A stretch of 64,000 nucleotides of DNA, taken from the NCBI GenBank assembly GCA_035652235.1, contig DASREE010000023.1:7368-71367 (forward strand). Reading direction: 5' to 3'. Of the stretch, positions 31,902-39,647 are shown one piece after another (position 1 is the first letter of the stretch; every line of letters starts with the position of its first letter). The position numbers were made by a program, and so were the translations under genes. The notes beneath the pieces were generated by a model that was given only the letters and a program-made list of their open reading frames with translations, had not been told where the DNA came from and did no database searches. The DNA comes from PALSA-612 sp035652235 (GTDB taxonomy: Bacteria > Actinomycetota > Thermoleophilia > Gaiellales > Gaiellaceae).

Positions 31902-34900
31902 TCAGCGGTGGCCGAAGTGGTGTGCGCGCGGAAGCGACGAGCGGGCCTGCTCGAGCCCGGCGGCCGCGCGAGCGAGCGGCGCGAGCGACGCCAGACGGGA
32001 GACGACGACGTTCACGTTGCGCCCGAGACGCTCCAGCCGCCCGCGCGCGAGGAGCAGCGACTCTCCGCGGACGAGCGGTCGGAAGCGCTCGTACACGGCG
32101 GGCGGCACGACGAGGTTGACCAGGCCGAGCTCGTCCTCGAGGAGCATGAAGACGACGCCGTTCGCGGTCGCCGGGCGCTGACGGGCGACGGCGAGGCCGG
32201 CGATCTCCACCTGCGCGCCGTGCCGGCGGTCGTCCAGCTCCCGGCTCGTCACCGCCGCTCCAGGCAGGTGCGGCCGGAGAAGCTCCAGCGGGTGCGGGCC
32301 GACGGAGACGCTCGTCGTCCGGTAGTCGGCGAGCATCCGCTCCCAGGGCGTCTGCTCGGGGAGCTGCGGCACCGGAGCCGTGGGCTCGAGCGGCAGGGCG
32401 AGCTGCTTCTCCGCCCCCTGCGTCCCCGGCACGGTCGCCGGCCGTGGGACGAGCCCGAGCTGCCAGAGGAGCGAGCGCCTCGGCTCGCCGAAGCAGTCGC
32501 AGGCACCGGACTCGACGAGCGCCTCGAGCCCGGCCCGGTCGAGCGGCGCGCGCTGGGCGAGGTCGCGGATCCCCGTGTACGGCTGCCCGGCGGCGAGCGC
32601 CTCCGCCTGCTCCTCCCCCACCCCGCTGACGTAGCCGAGGCCGATCCTGACGGCGAGCTCGGGGCGATCGGACTGCGGCTCGAGCGAGCAGCGCGCCTCG
32701 CTCGCGTTCACGTCCGGCGGCAGCACTCGCACGCCTCTGCGCTCGCCGTCGCGCACGAGGCTCGCCGGCGGGTAGAAGCCCATCGGCTGCGCGTTCAGGA
32801 GGGAGCAGAGGAACTCGGCCGGGAAGTGGTGGCGAAGCCACGCCGACTGGTAGGCGAGCAGGCCGAAGGCGGCCGCGTGCGACTTGGGGAAGCCGAAGCC
32901 GGAGAAGCCGACCAGCGTGTCGTACACGCGGTTCGCCGTCTCGCCGTCGACGCCCCGCTCGAGCGCCCCCGCGACGAAGCGCGCACGGTGGCTCTCGAGC
33001 GCCTCGTGGCTTCGCTTCCGGCTCATCGCGCGGCGGAGGCCCTCGGCCTCGCCGACCGTGAAGCCGGCGAGCGCCATCGCCACCTCCAGCACCTGGTCTT
33101 GGAAGACGACGACGCCGAGCGTCTCGCGCAGCGGCTCCGCGAGCGAGGGATGGTCGACCTCGGGCTCGTAGCCCGGATCCTCGCGCAGCCGTTGGCGCCG
33201 CTCGACGTACGGGTGCACGGCGCCCCCCTGGATCGGCCCCGGCCGGACGAGGGCGACCTGCACGGTCAGGTCGTCGAGGTTCTCCGGCCGCGTCCTGAGC
33301 AGGCTCTGCATCTGCGCCCGGCTCTCGATCTGGAACACGCCGACGGTGTCCGCCTGCTGGATCTCCTCGTACACCGCCGGGTCGTCGAGCGGGATCCGGG
33401 AGAGGTCGATCGTCTCGCCGCGCGCGCGGGCGATGCGGTCGACGCAGTCCTCGACCGCGGAGAGCATGCCGAGCCCGAGCAGGTCGATCTTCAGGAAGCC
33501 GGCGTCGGCGCACGAGTCCTTGTCCCACTGGCAGAGCAGGCGCCCGGCCATCGCCGCCGGCTGGACGGGCACGAGCTCGACGAGCGGGCGCGTCGAGATC
33601 ACCATCCCGCCCGGGTGCTGCGAGACGTGCCGGGGCAGGCCGGCGATCTCCTTGCACAGCCAGCCGAGCGCCCGCCAGCGCCTGCAGGCGAGCTTGTCGC
33701 GACCGTCCGGAAGCGCCCGGAGCTCGTCCTCGACCCGGTAGGGGTTGCCCTCCGTGATGCGCGCGAGCCGCTCGAGCTCGCCGAACGGCAGGCCGAGCGC
33801 CTTGCCGAGGTCGCGGATGGCGCCGCGCGCGTGGTAGGTCGAGAAGCTGGCGACGAGCGCCGCATGGCCGTGGCCGTAGCGCTCGCCGACGGCGACGATC
33901 AGCTTCTCGCGGATGTCGCGCGGAAAGTCGAGGTCGATGTCCGGGACGGCCGCCATCTCACGGTTGAGGAAGCGCCCGAGCGAGAGGCCGGCGGCGACCG
34001 GGTCGACGTGCGAGAGGCCGGTCAGGTAGCAGACGATCGACCCGACCGAGCTCCCCCGCCCGCGGCCGGGTGGCAGGACGTGCCGTGGCGAGCCCGGGCC
34101 GCGCACCTCGAGCGCGATCTCCCGCGCCAGCTCGAGCACCTCGTGGTGGAGGAGGAAGAAGCCGGACAGGCCCAGGTCGGCGATCAGCCGGAGCTCCTCC
34201 TCGAGCCGCGCGCGGGCCGGCCGCTTGTGCCCGTTCGCGCCCGTGTAGCGCTCCGCGAACGCACGCTCGCAGACGCGGCGCAGCTGGAGGTCGGAGGGGT
34301 CGTCGCGGTCGGAGAAGTCCGGGTAGCGATAGCCGAGCTCCTGCGTGAGGTCGAACTCGAGCCGCTCGGCGAGCTCGCGCGTCCTGGCGACGGCGTCCCG
34401 GTCGTCCGGGAAGCGCTCGGACGCCTCCGCGGGCGCAAGGAGGACGCTCTCCCGGTTGCCGCGCCGCTCGGGCTCGCACGCCTCGAGCGAGGTCCGGTTC
34501 TTGACGGCGACGAGCGCGTCCTGGAGCAGCGCACGGCTCGGCCGGTGGGCGTGCACGTCGCCGGTCGCGACCGTCGGCACGCCGAGCGCCGCTGCGAGCT
34601 CGCGAAGCGCCGCGTTGCGGCGGGCGTCGCCTCGCAGGTAGGGTCGCTGCAGCTCGACCGCGAACCTGTCGCGCCCGAACGCGCCCGCGAGCTCCGCGGC
34701 GCCGTTCGGGTCGCGCACGGCGAGACCGTGCCGGGCGCAGCCGGACAGGCAGACGAGCCCCTCGTTCAGCTCGGCGAGCAGACGGCGGTCGAGCGCCGGC
34801 GGCAGCGGTTCTGCGCCCCCCTTCGGACGCGTGCCGGCATGCGCCGCGGTCAGGAGCCGGCAGAGGTTGGCGTAGCCGGCCGGGGTCTCGACGAGGAGCG

Positions 34901-35126
34901 TCACGTGCGCTCCGCCCGCGAGCGTCACCTCGGCGCCCGTGATCGGGCGGAGGCCGAGCGTCTTCGCCGCGTGCGCGAACTCGAGCGACCCGTACAGCCC
35001 GTCGTGGTCGGTGAGCGCGAGCGCCTCGTAGCCGAGGTCGGCGGCGCGTGCGGCGAGCTCCTCCGGTTGCGAGGCGCCGTCCAGGAACGAGTAGGCTGAG
35101 TGGCAGTGCAGCTCGACGTAGCTCAT
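31902..35126 (-). CDS. dnaE2: Error-prone DNA polymerase III alpha subunit DnaE2 (ImuC)
   Basis: 1074 aa, near the usual DnaE2 length. The N-terminal PHP domain starts at once (ELHCHSAYSFLDGAS, ALTDHDGLYG). The polymerase core has PGRGRGSSVGSIVCYLTG and PDIDLDFP near residue 397 with the catalytic Asp residues, then CDRI-like fingers with SRAQMQSLLRTRP and MSRKRSHEAL. A C-terminal OB-fold-like domain (about 970-1050) has VFMLLEDELGLVNLVVPP. DnaE2 performs mutagenic translesion synthesis with ImuB after DNA damage. imuB lies 1.1 kb away, beyond a bicupin gene on the opposite strand. No LexA box was found at the dnaE2 start. The start codon is two bases from the divergent bicupin start (CATCGATG). 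Confidence 0.97.
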   Translation of the reverse strand: MSYVELHCHSAYSFLDGASQPEELAARAADLGYEALALTDHDGLYGSLEFAHAAKTLGLRPITGAEVTLAGGAHVTLLVETPAGYANLCRLLTAAHAGTRPKGGAEPLPPALDRRLLAELNEGLVCLSGCARHGLAVRDPNGAAELAGAFGRDRFAVELQRPYLRGDARRNAALRELAAALGVPTVATGDVHAHRPSRALLQDALVAVKNRTSLEACEPERRGNRESVLLAPAEASERFPDDRDAVARTRELAERLEFDLTQELGYRYPDFSDRDDPSDLQLRRVCERAFAERYTGANGHKRPARARLEEELRLIADLGLSGFFLLHHEVLELAREIALEVRGPGSPRHVLPPGRGRGSSVGSIVCYLTGLSHVDPVAAGLSLGRFLNREMAAVPDIDLDFPRDIREKLIVAVGERYGHGHAALVASFSTYHARGAIRDLGKALGLPFGELERLARITEGNPYRVEDELRALPDGRDKLACRRWRALGWLCKEIAGLPRHVSQHPGGMVISTRPLVELVPVQPAAMAGRLLCQWDKDSCADAGFLKIDLLGLGMLSAVEDCVDRIARARGETIDLSRIPLDDPAVYEEIQQADTVGVFQIESRAQMQSLLRTRPENLDDLTVQVALVRPGPIQGGAVHPYVERRQRLREDPGYEPEVDHPSLAEPLRETLGVVVFQDQVLEVAMALAGFTVGEAEGLRRAMSRKRSHEALESHRARFVAGALERGVDGETANRVYDTLVGFSGFGFPKSHAAAFGLLAYQSAWLRHHFPAEFLCSLLNAQPMGFYPPASLVRDGERRGVRVLPPDVNASEARCSLEPQSDRPELAVRIGLGYVSGVGEEQAEALAAGQPYTGIRDLAQRAPLDRAGLEALVESGACDCFGEPRRSLLWQLGLVPRPATVPGTQGAEKQLALPLEPTAPVPQLPEQTPWERMLADYRTTSVSVGPHPLELLRPHLPGAAVTSRELDDRRHGAQVEIAGLAVARQRPATANGVVFMLLEDELGLVNLVVPPAVYERFRPLVRGESLLLARGRLERLGRNVNVVVSRLASLAPLARAAAGLEQARSSLPRAHHFGHR

Positions 35127-35128
35127 CG

Positions 35129-35989
35129 ATGACCGGGGTCGTCATCGGGCCGGACGGGGGCGAGACGATCTCCGACCGCGCAGAGCGGAACGTGGTCGTC
35201 ACGTGCGCGCACGAGCTCGTCGACGTCACCTGGACGCGGTACGAGGCGGGCGAGCGCGGACCCGACCCGCACGTCCACCGCCAGCACGCGGACGCCTGGT
35301 ACGTGCTCGACGGCGAGCTCACGTTCGGGCTGGGACCGGGCAGCGCGGAGCTGCTGCGCGCGCCGGCGGAAACGCTCGTGCTCGTCCCGGCCGGCGTGGT
35401 GCACACGTTCCGCAACGAGGGCCCGGCCACCGCCCGTTTCCTGAACATCCATGCGCCGAGCATGGGCTTCGCGGAGTCCCTCAGGCGACAGGGCGACAGC
35501 GGCTACCGCTGGGACTCGTTCGACCCGCCGGACGACGGGGGGCTCCCCACCTCCCGCGTGGTCGTGCGCGGCCCCGGCGAGGGCGAGTCGATCCTGGGCG
35601 GCGCCGTCCTGTTCAAGGCGGAGGCCGGAGACGGGGACGGCACCTTCTCGCTCAGCGAGGCGACCCTTCCGCCGGGCTTTCCAGGACCTGTCCTCCACCG
35701 GCACGAGCGGATGCTCGACAGCTTCTACGTGCTCGAGGGCGTCCTCACCGTGCGGCTCGACGACGGCGAGGTCGAGGCCGGCCCCGACTCGTTCGCCCTC
35801 GTGCCGCCGAACACCGCGCACTCGTTCGCGAACCGAAGCGAGGGCACCGTGCGCATGCTCAACCTGATGGCGCCGGGAGGCCTCGAGCAGTACCTGAAGG
35901 AGGTCGCCGCGGCGACGACGCCCGGCGAGGCGCCCGATCCTGCCGTGATGGCGAGGATCGCCTCCCGCTACGACTTCCATCCCGCCTGA
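35129..35989 (+). CDS. Two-domain cupin protein
   Basis: 286 aa from ATG 35129. The first cupin (about 20-115) has HVHRQHADAWYVLDGELTF and LVPAGVVHTFRN. The second (about 165-260) has VLHRHERMLDSFYVLEGVLTV and FALVPPNTAHSFAN. Each domain keeps the H.H...E...H pattern for one metal ion, so it is a bicupin of the quercetinase/oxalate-decarboxylase type or a sugar-binding relative. The substrate is unknown. It interrupts the dnaE2-imuB mutagenesis set and reads the other way, so it is probably unrelated to it; its start is only two bases from that of dnaE2. Confidence 0.9.
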   Translation: MTGVVIGPDGGETISDRAERNVVVTCAHELVDVTWTRYEAGERGPDPHVHRQHADAWYVLDGELTFGLGPGSAELLRAPAETLVLVPAGVVHTFRNEGPATARFLNIHAPSMGFAESLRRQGDSGYRWDSFDPPDDGGLPTSRVVVRGPGEGESILGGAVLFKAEAGDGDGTFSLSEATLPPGFPGPVLHRHERMLDSFYVLEGVLTVRLDDGEVEAGPDSFALVPPNTAHSFANRSEGTVRMLNLMAPGGLEQYLKEVAAATTPGEAPDPAVMARIASRYDFHPA

Positions 35990-36008
35990 GCCGGGTGAGG
36001 GTGCGGGC

Positions 36009-36236
36009 TCAGGCCCGCTGGGTGAACCATCCGCCGTGCTCCGTGTCGTGGAAGACGACAGCGTGCTCGCCGCTCTCCAGCACGACGTCGAAGTAGCGGC
36101 GCCCGATCGGATCCTCCGTCCACCAGCGGTCGACGACCCGCCACTCCTCGCGGACGAGCATCACCGCCTGCCGGTTCACCTGCCGCGGCGTCCCGTCGAA
36201 GCCGGCCTCGACCAGCACCGGCCGCGGAGCGTTCAG
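36009..36236 (-). CDS. DUF6504-like small protein of the ImuB cassette
   Basis: 75 aa if the CTG at 36236 (in a CTGA overlap with the imuB stop) is the start, or 69 aa from GTG 36218. The sequence resembles the small proteins that follow imuB in Actinobacteria: RPVLVEAGFDGTPRQVN, VREEWRVVDRWWTEDP, RRYFDVVLESGEHAVVFHD, ending GGWFTQRA. Its role is not established. A CTG start keeps the first beta strand (RPVLVE) that a GTG start would truncate. It is translationally coupled to imuB and shares the LexA-controlled promoter. Confidence 0.8.
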   Translation of the reverse strand: MNAPRPVLVEAGFDGTPRQVNRQAVMLVREEWRVVDRWWTEDPIGRRYFDVVLESGEHAVVFHDTEHGGWFTQRA

Positions 36237-37414
36237 TCGCGCGGGACGAGCAGCGCTCGGCGCTCGGGAATCCGCGACCACGGCGCGACCTCGACGACGG
36301 TGCACACGGCGGTGGCTCCCGCGCTCGCGCGTGCCTGCCGCAGCCCTTCCTTCAGCCTCGTTGCGGATCCGGCGCCTTCCCCGCCCGCGAGCTCGAGCTG
36401 CTGACCGGTCCACTCGGCGAGCTCGGCCACCTCGAGGCCGAGCGCCGTCACGGGCGCCGGCAGCTCGGCGAGCTTCGGCGCGAGCGCGGTCCGGAGCCGC
36501 TCCTTCTCGGCGGCCGGCTCCCGCAGCGTCGTCGACCGCCGCCAGGAGCCGCCGCCGACGAGGCGGGCGGAGAGGGCGAGCTTGCGCACGGCCCGGCCGG
36601 CGCGCTCGGGCCGTGCGAGGGCGCGCTCGACGAGCACCGCGAGCGCCCGGCGGAGCGTCAGCTCGTTCGCCACCGCCTCGAGGAACTCCAGCCGCTCGGC
36701 GATCTCCGCGGGCGGGCGGCGGGGCCTGACGCGACGGTTGTCCCCTCCCCGCGCCAGACCCCAGGCTCGCCGCCCGTCCGGTCCCAGGCGTTCCGCGACG
36801 GCGGAGCCGGGAAGCGAGGCAAGCTGACCGATCGTCCGCACCCCCAGGCGCTCCAGCTCCGCCGTGCGCGACTCGTCCAGCGGCAGCAGCGAGAGCGGAA
36901 GCGGCGCAAGGAAGTCGGGAGCGCGCTCGTTCGAGACGACGAGCACCTGCCCCGCCCGCGCCACGCCGGCTGCGGCGAGCGCCGCGAACTTCCGCTCGGC
37001 GGCTCCAGCGCGCGCGTCCCACGAGGAGCCGACCGCGGCGAGCGCCCGTCCGAGCGCCTGCTCGAGCCCGCCGTAGAGGCGCTCGACTCCGCGGGTCTCG
37101 ACGTAGAGACAGCCGACGGCGGCCGGCTCGACGGGGAAGCCGACGTCCTCGAGGCGGCGCACGATTCCCTCCCACTCCTGCTCGGCGACGGCGGGATCCT
37201 GCTCGACGAGCACGAGCGACGGGCACGTCGCGAGCGCCTCGCCGAGACGCATCCCCGGCCGGATGCCCGCCGCCTCGGCGGCGGCTGTCACCGGGCCGAC
37301 GACGGGATCCGAGCCCGGGAGCGGAGCCAGCGCCGCCGCCCGGGTCGCAAGGCGCGGCCGCTCCCGGAGCGCCGCCCGCAGCTCGAACCCCGGGATGAGG
37401 ATGCAGGCGACCAT
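36233..37414 (-). CDS. imuB: ImuB, Y-family polymerase-like mutagenesis protein
   Basis: 393 aa from ATG 37414. Y-family palm and little-finger regions are recognisable (LIPGFELRAALRERPRL, GMRLGEALATCPSLVLVEQDP, GLYVETRG-like CLYVETRGVERLYGG, LERLGVRTIGQLASLPGSAVAERLG), but the catalytic Asp/Glu residues of DinB-type polymerases are missing, as is normal for ImuB. In Mycobacterium ImuB links the beta clamp to DnaE2 and is needed for UV mutagenesis. No ImuA-prime homologue is visible here. Two LexA-type boxes flank its promoter, so it is probably damage-induced. Confidence 0.92.
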   Translation of the reverse strand: MVACILIPGFELRAALRERPRLATRAAALAPLPGSDPVVGPVTAAAEAAGIRPGMRLGEALATCPSLVLVEQDPAVAEQEWEGIVRRLEDVGFPVEPAAVGCLYVETRGVERLYGGLEQALGRALAAVGSSWDARAGAAERKFAALAAAGVARAGQVLVVSNERAPDFLAPLPLSLLPLDESRTAELERLGVRTIGQLASLPGSAVAERLGPDGRRAWGLARGGDNRRVRPRRPPAEIAERLEFLEAVANELTLRRALAVLVERALARPERAGRAVRKLALSARLVGGGSWRRSTTLREPAAEKERLRTALAPKLAELPAPVTALGLEVAELAEWTGQQLELAGGEGAGSATRLKEGLRQARASAGATAVCTVVEVAPWSRIPERRALLVPRD

Positions 37415-37416
37415 CG

Positions 37417-37428
37417 GAACGGATGTTC
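37417..37428 (-). promoter_or_regulatory. LexA (SOS) box at the imuB start
   Basis: GAACGGATGTTC on the plus strand fits the actinobacterial LexA consensus GAAC-N4-GTTC. It overlaps the -10 and the transcription start and lies two bases from the imuB ATG. Confidence 0.8.
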
Positions 37429-37453
37429 TACACGAACATGTGTTCCTAGTCAA
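37425..37453 (-). promoter_or_regulatory. SOS promoter of imuB
   Basis: On the minus strand TTGACT (37448-37453) and TAGAAC (37425-37430) are separated by exactly 17 bases, an ordinary sigma-70-type spacing. The transcription start falls about four bases before the ATG, so the message is nearly leaderless. One LexA box lies in the spacer and one over the -10. Confidence 0.7.
37434..37445 (-). promoter_or_regulatory. LexA (SOS) box in the imuB promoter spacer
   Basis: GAACATGTGTTC is a perfect palindromic LexA site located between the -35 and -10. Its centre is 17 bp from the other box, slightly over one and a half turns. Confidence 0.85.
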
Positions 37454-37502
37454 GGCCGGGGCTCACGCGCGCGCCGTACGCGAAGCCGGCCCTCGGAGGG
37501 CC

Positions 37503-38936
37503 TCAGATGCCGGCCGCGTAGCCGTCCTTGCGGGGATCGGAGCCGCCGACGAGCGCGTCGCCCTGGAGGAGGATCGCCTGGCCGCCACCGAAGCCGAACG
37601 TCTCCGTCTCGCGCACCGTCCGGTAGCCGAGGCGCTCGAGGTCGAGGTCGCGCTCCCACAGCCCCTCCTCGAGCCGGACGACGTCGCCGTCGACGCGGAA
37701 GCGGGGGCGGTCGAGCGCGGCCTGCGGGTCGAGGCCGTCGTCGACGAGCGCCGAGACGAGCTGCATGTGCGCCTGCGCCTGGATGAAGCCGCCCATGACG
37801 CCGAACGGGCCGTAGAGGCTCCCGTCGCGGAGGAGCATCCCCGGGATGATCGTGTGGTACGGGCGGCGGCCCGGCTCGACCGCGCCCGAGACGGCGAAGC
37901 AGGCGCCGCGGTTCTGCAGCACGACGCCGGTTCCGGGGGCGACGACGCGGGAGCCGAACGACTCGAACAGGCTCTGGATGAAGGAGGCGGCCATGCGCTC
38001 CTCGTCGACCGCGCACAGGTAGACGGTGCCGCCGGCCGGCTCGCGGACGGCCCGCTCCTGCCCGTGCCGCCGCCGCTCGAGGTACCCGGGCTCGATCAGG
38101 TCCGACACGTCCGCCCCGTCCCGCACCCGTGCGAGACCGTCCTCGAGGGCGAGCTTGGCGCAGCGGATGCGGCTCGCGAGGCTCGGGGACGAGCGCTCGA
38201 GCAGACCGAGCGCCTCGAGCGCGACGACTCCCTGCGTCGGCGGCGGTAGCTCGCACACCTCCACCCCTCGGTAGCGCAGGCGCAGAGGCTCCACCCAGCG
38301 CGGCTCGAACCCGGCCAGGTCGGCCTCGTCCAGCCAGGTGGAGGCTGCGATCGCCTCGGCCACGGGGCCGGCGTAGAACCCGTCGCGGCCGGCCCCGGCG
38401 ACCCGACGGAGCGTCGCGGCGAGCTCGGGGAAACGGACGAGCTCGCCGACGCGCGGCGGGGGGCCGAGCTCGTCCGGGCCTCCGAACGTCTGCCACGCCT
38501 CGGCCGCCCTCGGCGCGATCGCGAACCCGTGCTCGGCCAGGTCGATCGCGTCGGCGAGGCAGGCGTCCAGCCCCAGCCGTCCGTGGCGCTCCGCGAGGGC
38601 GGTCCAGCCCGCGACCGCGCCCGGCACCGTCACCGAGCGCGGGCCGCGGCCGGCGACCGGCTCCACCGGGTCGGCGGCACGCGGCGCCGGGCCCGCCGAG
38701 TCGAGGCCCTCCAGGGCGCCGTCGCGCCAGACGAGGGCGAAGCAGTCGCCGCCGATCCCGGTCGACATGGGCTCGGTGACGCACAGGACGGCGGCGGCCG
38801 CGAGCGCGGCGTCGGCGGCGTTGCCGCCTCGCTCGAGCATGCGCAGCCCGGCGCGCGTCGCGAGCGGCTGGCTCGTCGCCACCATCCCGCGCGCCGCCAC
38901 CGCCGGGGGCCGTCCGAAGGCGAACCGGTAGCTCAG
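37503..38936 (-). CDS. Gamma-glutamyltransferase-family protein
   Basis: 477 aa if the CTG at 38936 (CTGA with the comB stop) is used; an ATG at 38885 would start at MVATSQPL and remove the residues (SYRFAFGRPPAVAARG) usually found before it. Conserved stretches: GGNAADAALAAAAVLCVTEP, STGIGGDCFALV, RSVTVPGAVAGW, then GGTVYLCAVD, whose Thr is the autocatalytic nucleophile, and ACFAVSGAVEPGRRPYHTIIPG. The enzyme class transfers or hydrolyses gamma-glutamyl groups, usually of glutathione; Actinobacteria often lack glutathione, so cleavage of other gamma-glutamyl compounds is plausible. No signal peptide is seen. Confidence 0.9.
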   Translation of the reverse strand: MSYRFAFGRPPAVAARGMVATSQPLATRAGLRMLERGGNAADAALAAAAVLCVTEPMSTGIGGDCFALVWRDGALEGLDSAGPAPRAADPVEPVAGRGPRSVTVPGAVAGWTALAERHGRLGLDACLADAIDLAEHGFAIAPRAAEAWQTFGGPDELGPPPRVGELVRFPELAATLRRVAGAGRDGFYAGPVAEAIAASTWLDEADLAGFEPRWVEPLRLRYRGVEVCELPPPTQGVVALEALGLLERSSPSLASRIRCAKLALEDGLARVRDGADVSDLIEPGYLERRRHGQERAVREPAGGTVYLCAVDEERMAASFIQSLFESFGSRVVAPGTGVVLQNRGACFAVSGAVEPGRRPYHTIIPGMLLRDGSLYGPFGVMGGFIQAQAHMQLVSALVDDGLDPQAALDRPRFRVDGDVVRLEEGLWERDLDLERLGYRTVRETETFGFGGGQAILLQGDALVGGSDPRKDGYAAGI

Positions 38937-39634
38937 AGCGTCACCTCGGCGGCGGCGCCGAGCATGCGCGAGAAACGGGGCACCGCTCGAAGGACGCTCT
39001 CGCGGGCGCAGAAGGCGATGTCGTCCTGGAGACCGCTCGCGTGCAGGTTGCGCGCGCTCTGCGATGCCGACAGCCCCTCCTCGGCGGTGGCGAAGGTGCC
39101 TGCCAGCCTGGCTGCGGCCACGGCGGAGTCGGTGTGGTTGCCGCCGAGCGCGTCGGCGATCCGCCCGGCGCAGTAGGCGTCGTCGAGCGCGAGCTCGCCG
39201 CGGACGCCGGCACAGAGGACGGCCACGTCGCCGGCCCCGGTCTGCCGTGCCGCCTCGGCGACCGCCGCCAGGTTGAGGAGCGAGCCGACGAGGACGAGCC
39301 GGCAGCGCTCGGCGGCCGCGACGAGGAGCCGCGTGCCGTTCGTCGTCGTCAGGACGAGCGTGTCGGCGGCGGGCTCGACGAACTCGCGCGGCGAGTTGCC
39401 GAAGTCGAAGCCGGGGATGCGCACCGTCGCGCGCTCTCCCGCCAGCGCCGCGTTCCCCTCGCGTCTCGCGACCGCCTGCGCGTCCTCGATCTCGGCGCAG
39501 CAGAGGACGCGGCGGTAGCCCGACTGGAGCGCCTGCACGATCGTCGAGGTGGCGCGGAGGACGTCGACGACGATGCCGACCGGAGCGTACACCTCCTCGA
39601 CCGGGGTGAACGCGACATGCACTCGCACGGCCAC
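38933..39634 (-). CDS. ComB-family phosphatase (2-phosphosulfolactate phosphatase-like)
   Basis: 233 aa from GTG 39634; given the shared -10 at 39636-39642 the real start may be GTG 39628 or 39622. Family motifs: GIVVDVLRATSTIVQAL, LAGERATVRIPGFDFGNSP, TTTNGTRLL, LVGSLLNLAAVAEAA and AVLCAGVRGELALDDAYCAGRI. ComB hydrolyses 2-phosphosulfolactate in coenzyme M synthesis in archaea; bacterial homologues are common and their substrate is not known. It is coupled to the gamma-glutamyltransferase gene by a CTGA overlap. Confidence 0.9.
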   Translation of the reverse strand: MAVRVHVAFTPVEEVYAPVGIVVDVLRATSTIVQALQSGYRRVLCCAEIEDAQAVARREGNAALAGERATVRIPGFDFGNSPREFVEPAADTLVLTTTNGTRLLVAAAERCRLVLVGSLLNLAAVAEAARQTGAGDVAVLCAGVRGELALDDAYCAGRIADALGGNHTDSAVAAARLAGTFATAEEGLSASQSARNLHASGLQDDIAFCARESVLRAVPRFSRMLGAAAEVTL

Positions 39635-39635
39635 G

Positions 39636-39642
39636 TACGCTA
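39636..39642. promoter_or_regulatory. Shared bidirectional -10 core TACGCTA
   Basis: TACGCT on plus lies six bases before the ATG of the rhomboid gene. TAGCGT on minus lies two bases before the first GTG of comB, so the comB start is likely one of the next in-frame GTG codons. Only 13 bases separate the nominal starts. Confidence 0.6.
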
Positions 39643-39647
39643 ACTCG

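Noticed and set aside
31551..35099. A 1182-codon plus-strand open frame
   Set aside because: It is antisense to dnaE2. Its product is Arg/Glu/Ala-rich without family motifs, as expected from the complementary strand of GC-rich coding DNA.
35129..35215. LexA box for dnaE2
   Set aside because: Only GAACGTGGTCG-like half matches were found; no GAAC-N4-GTTC is present near the dnaE2 start.
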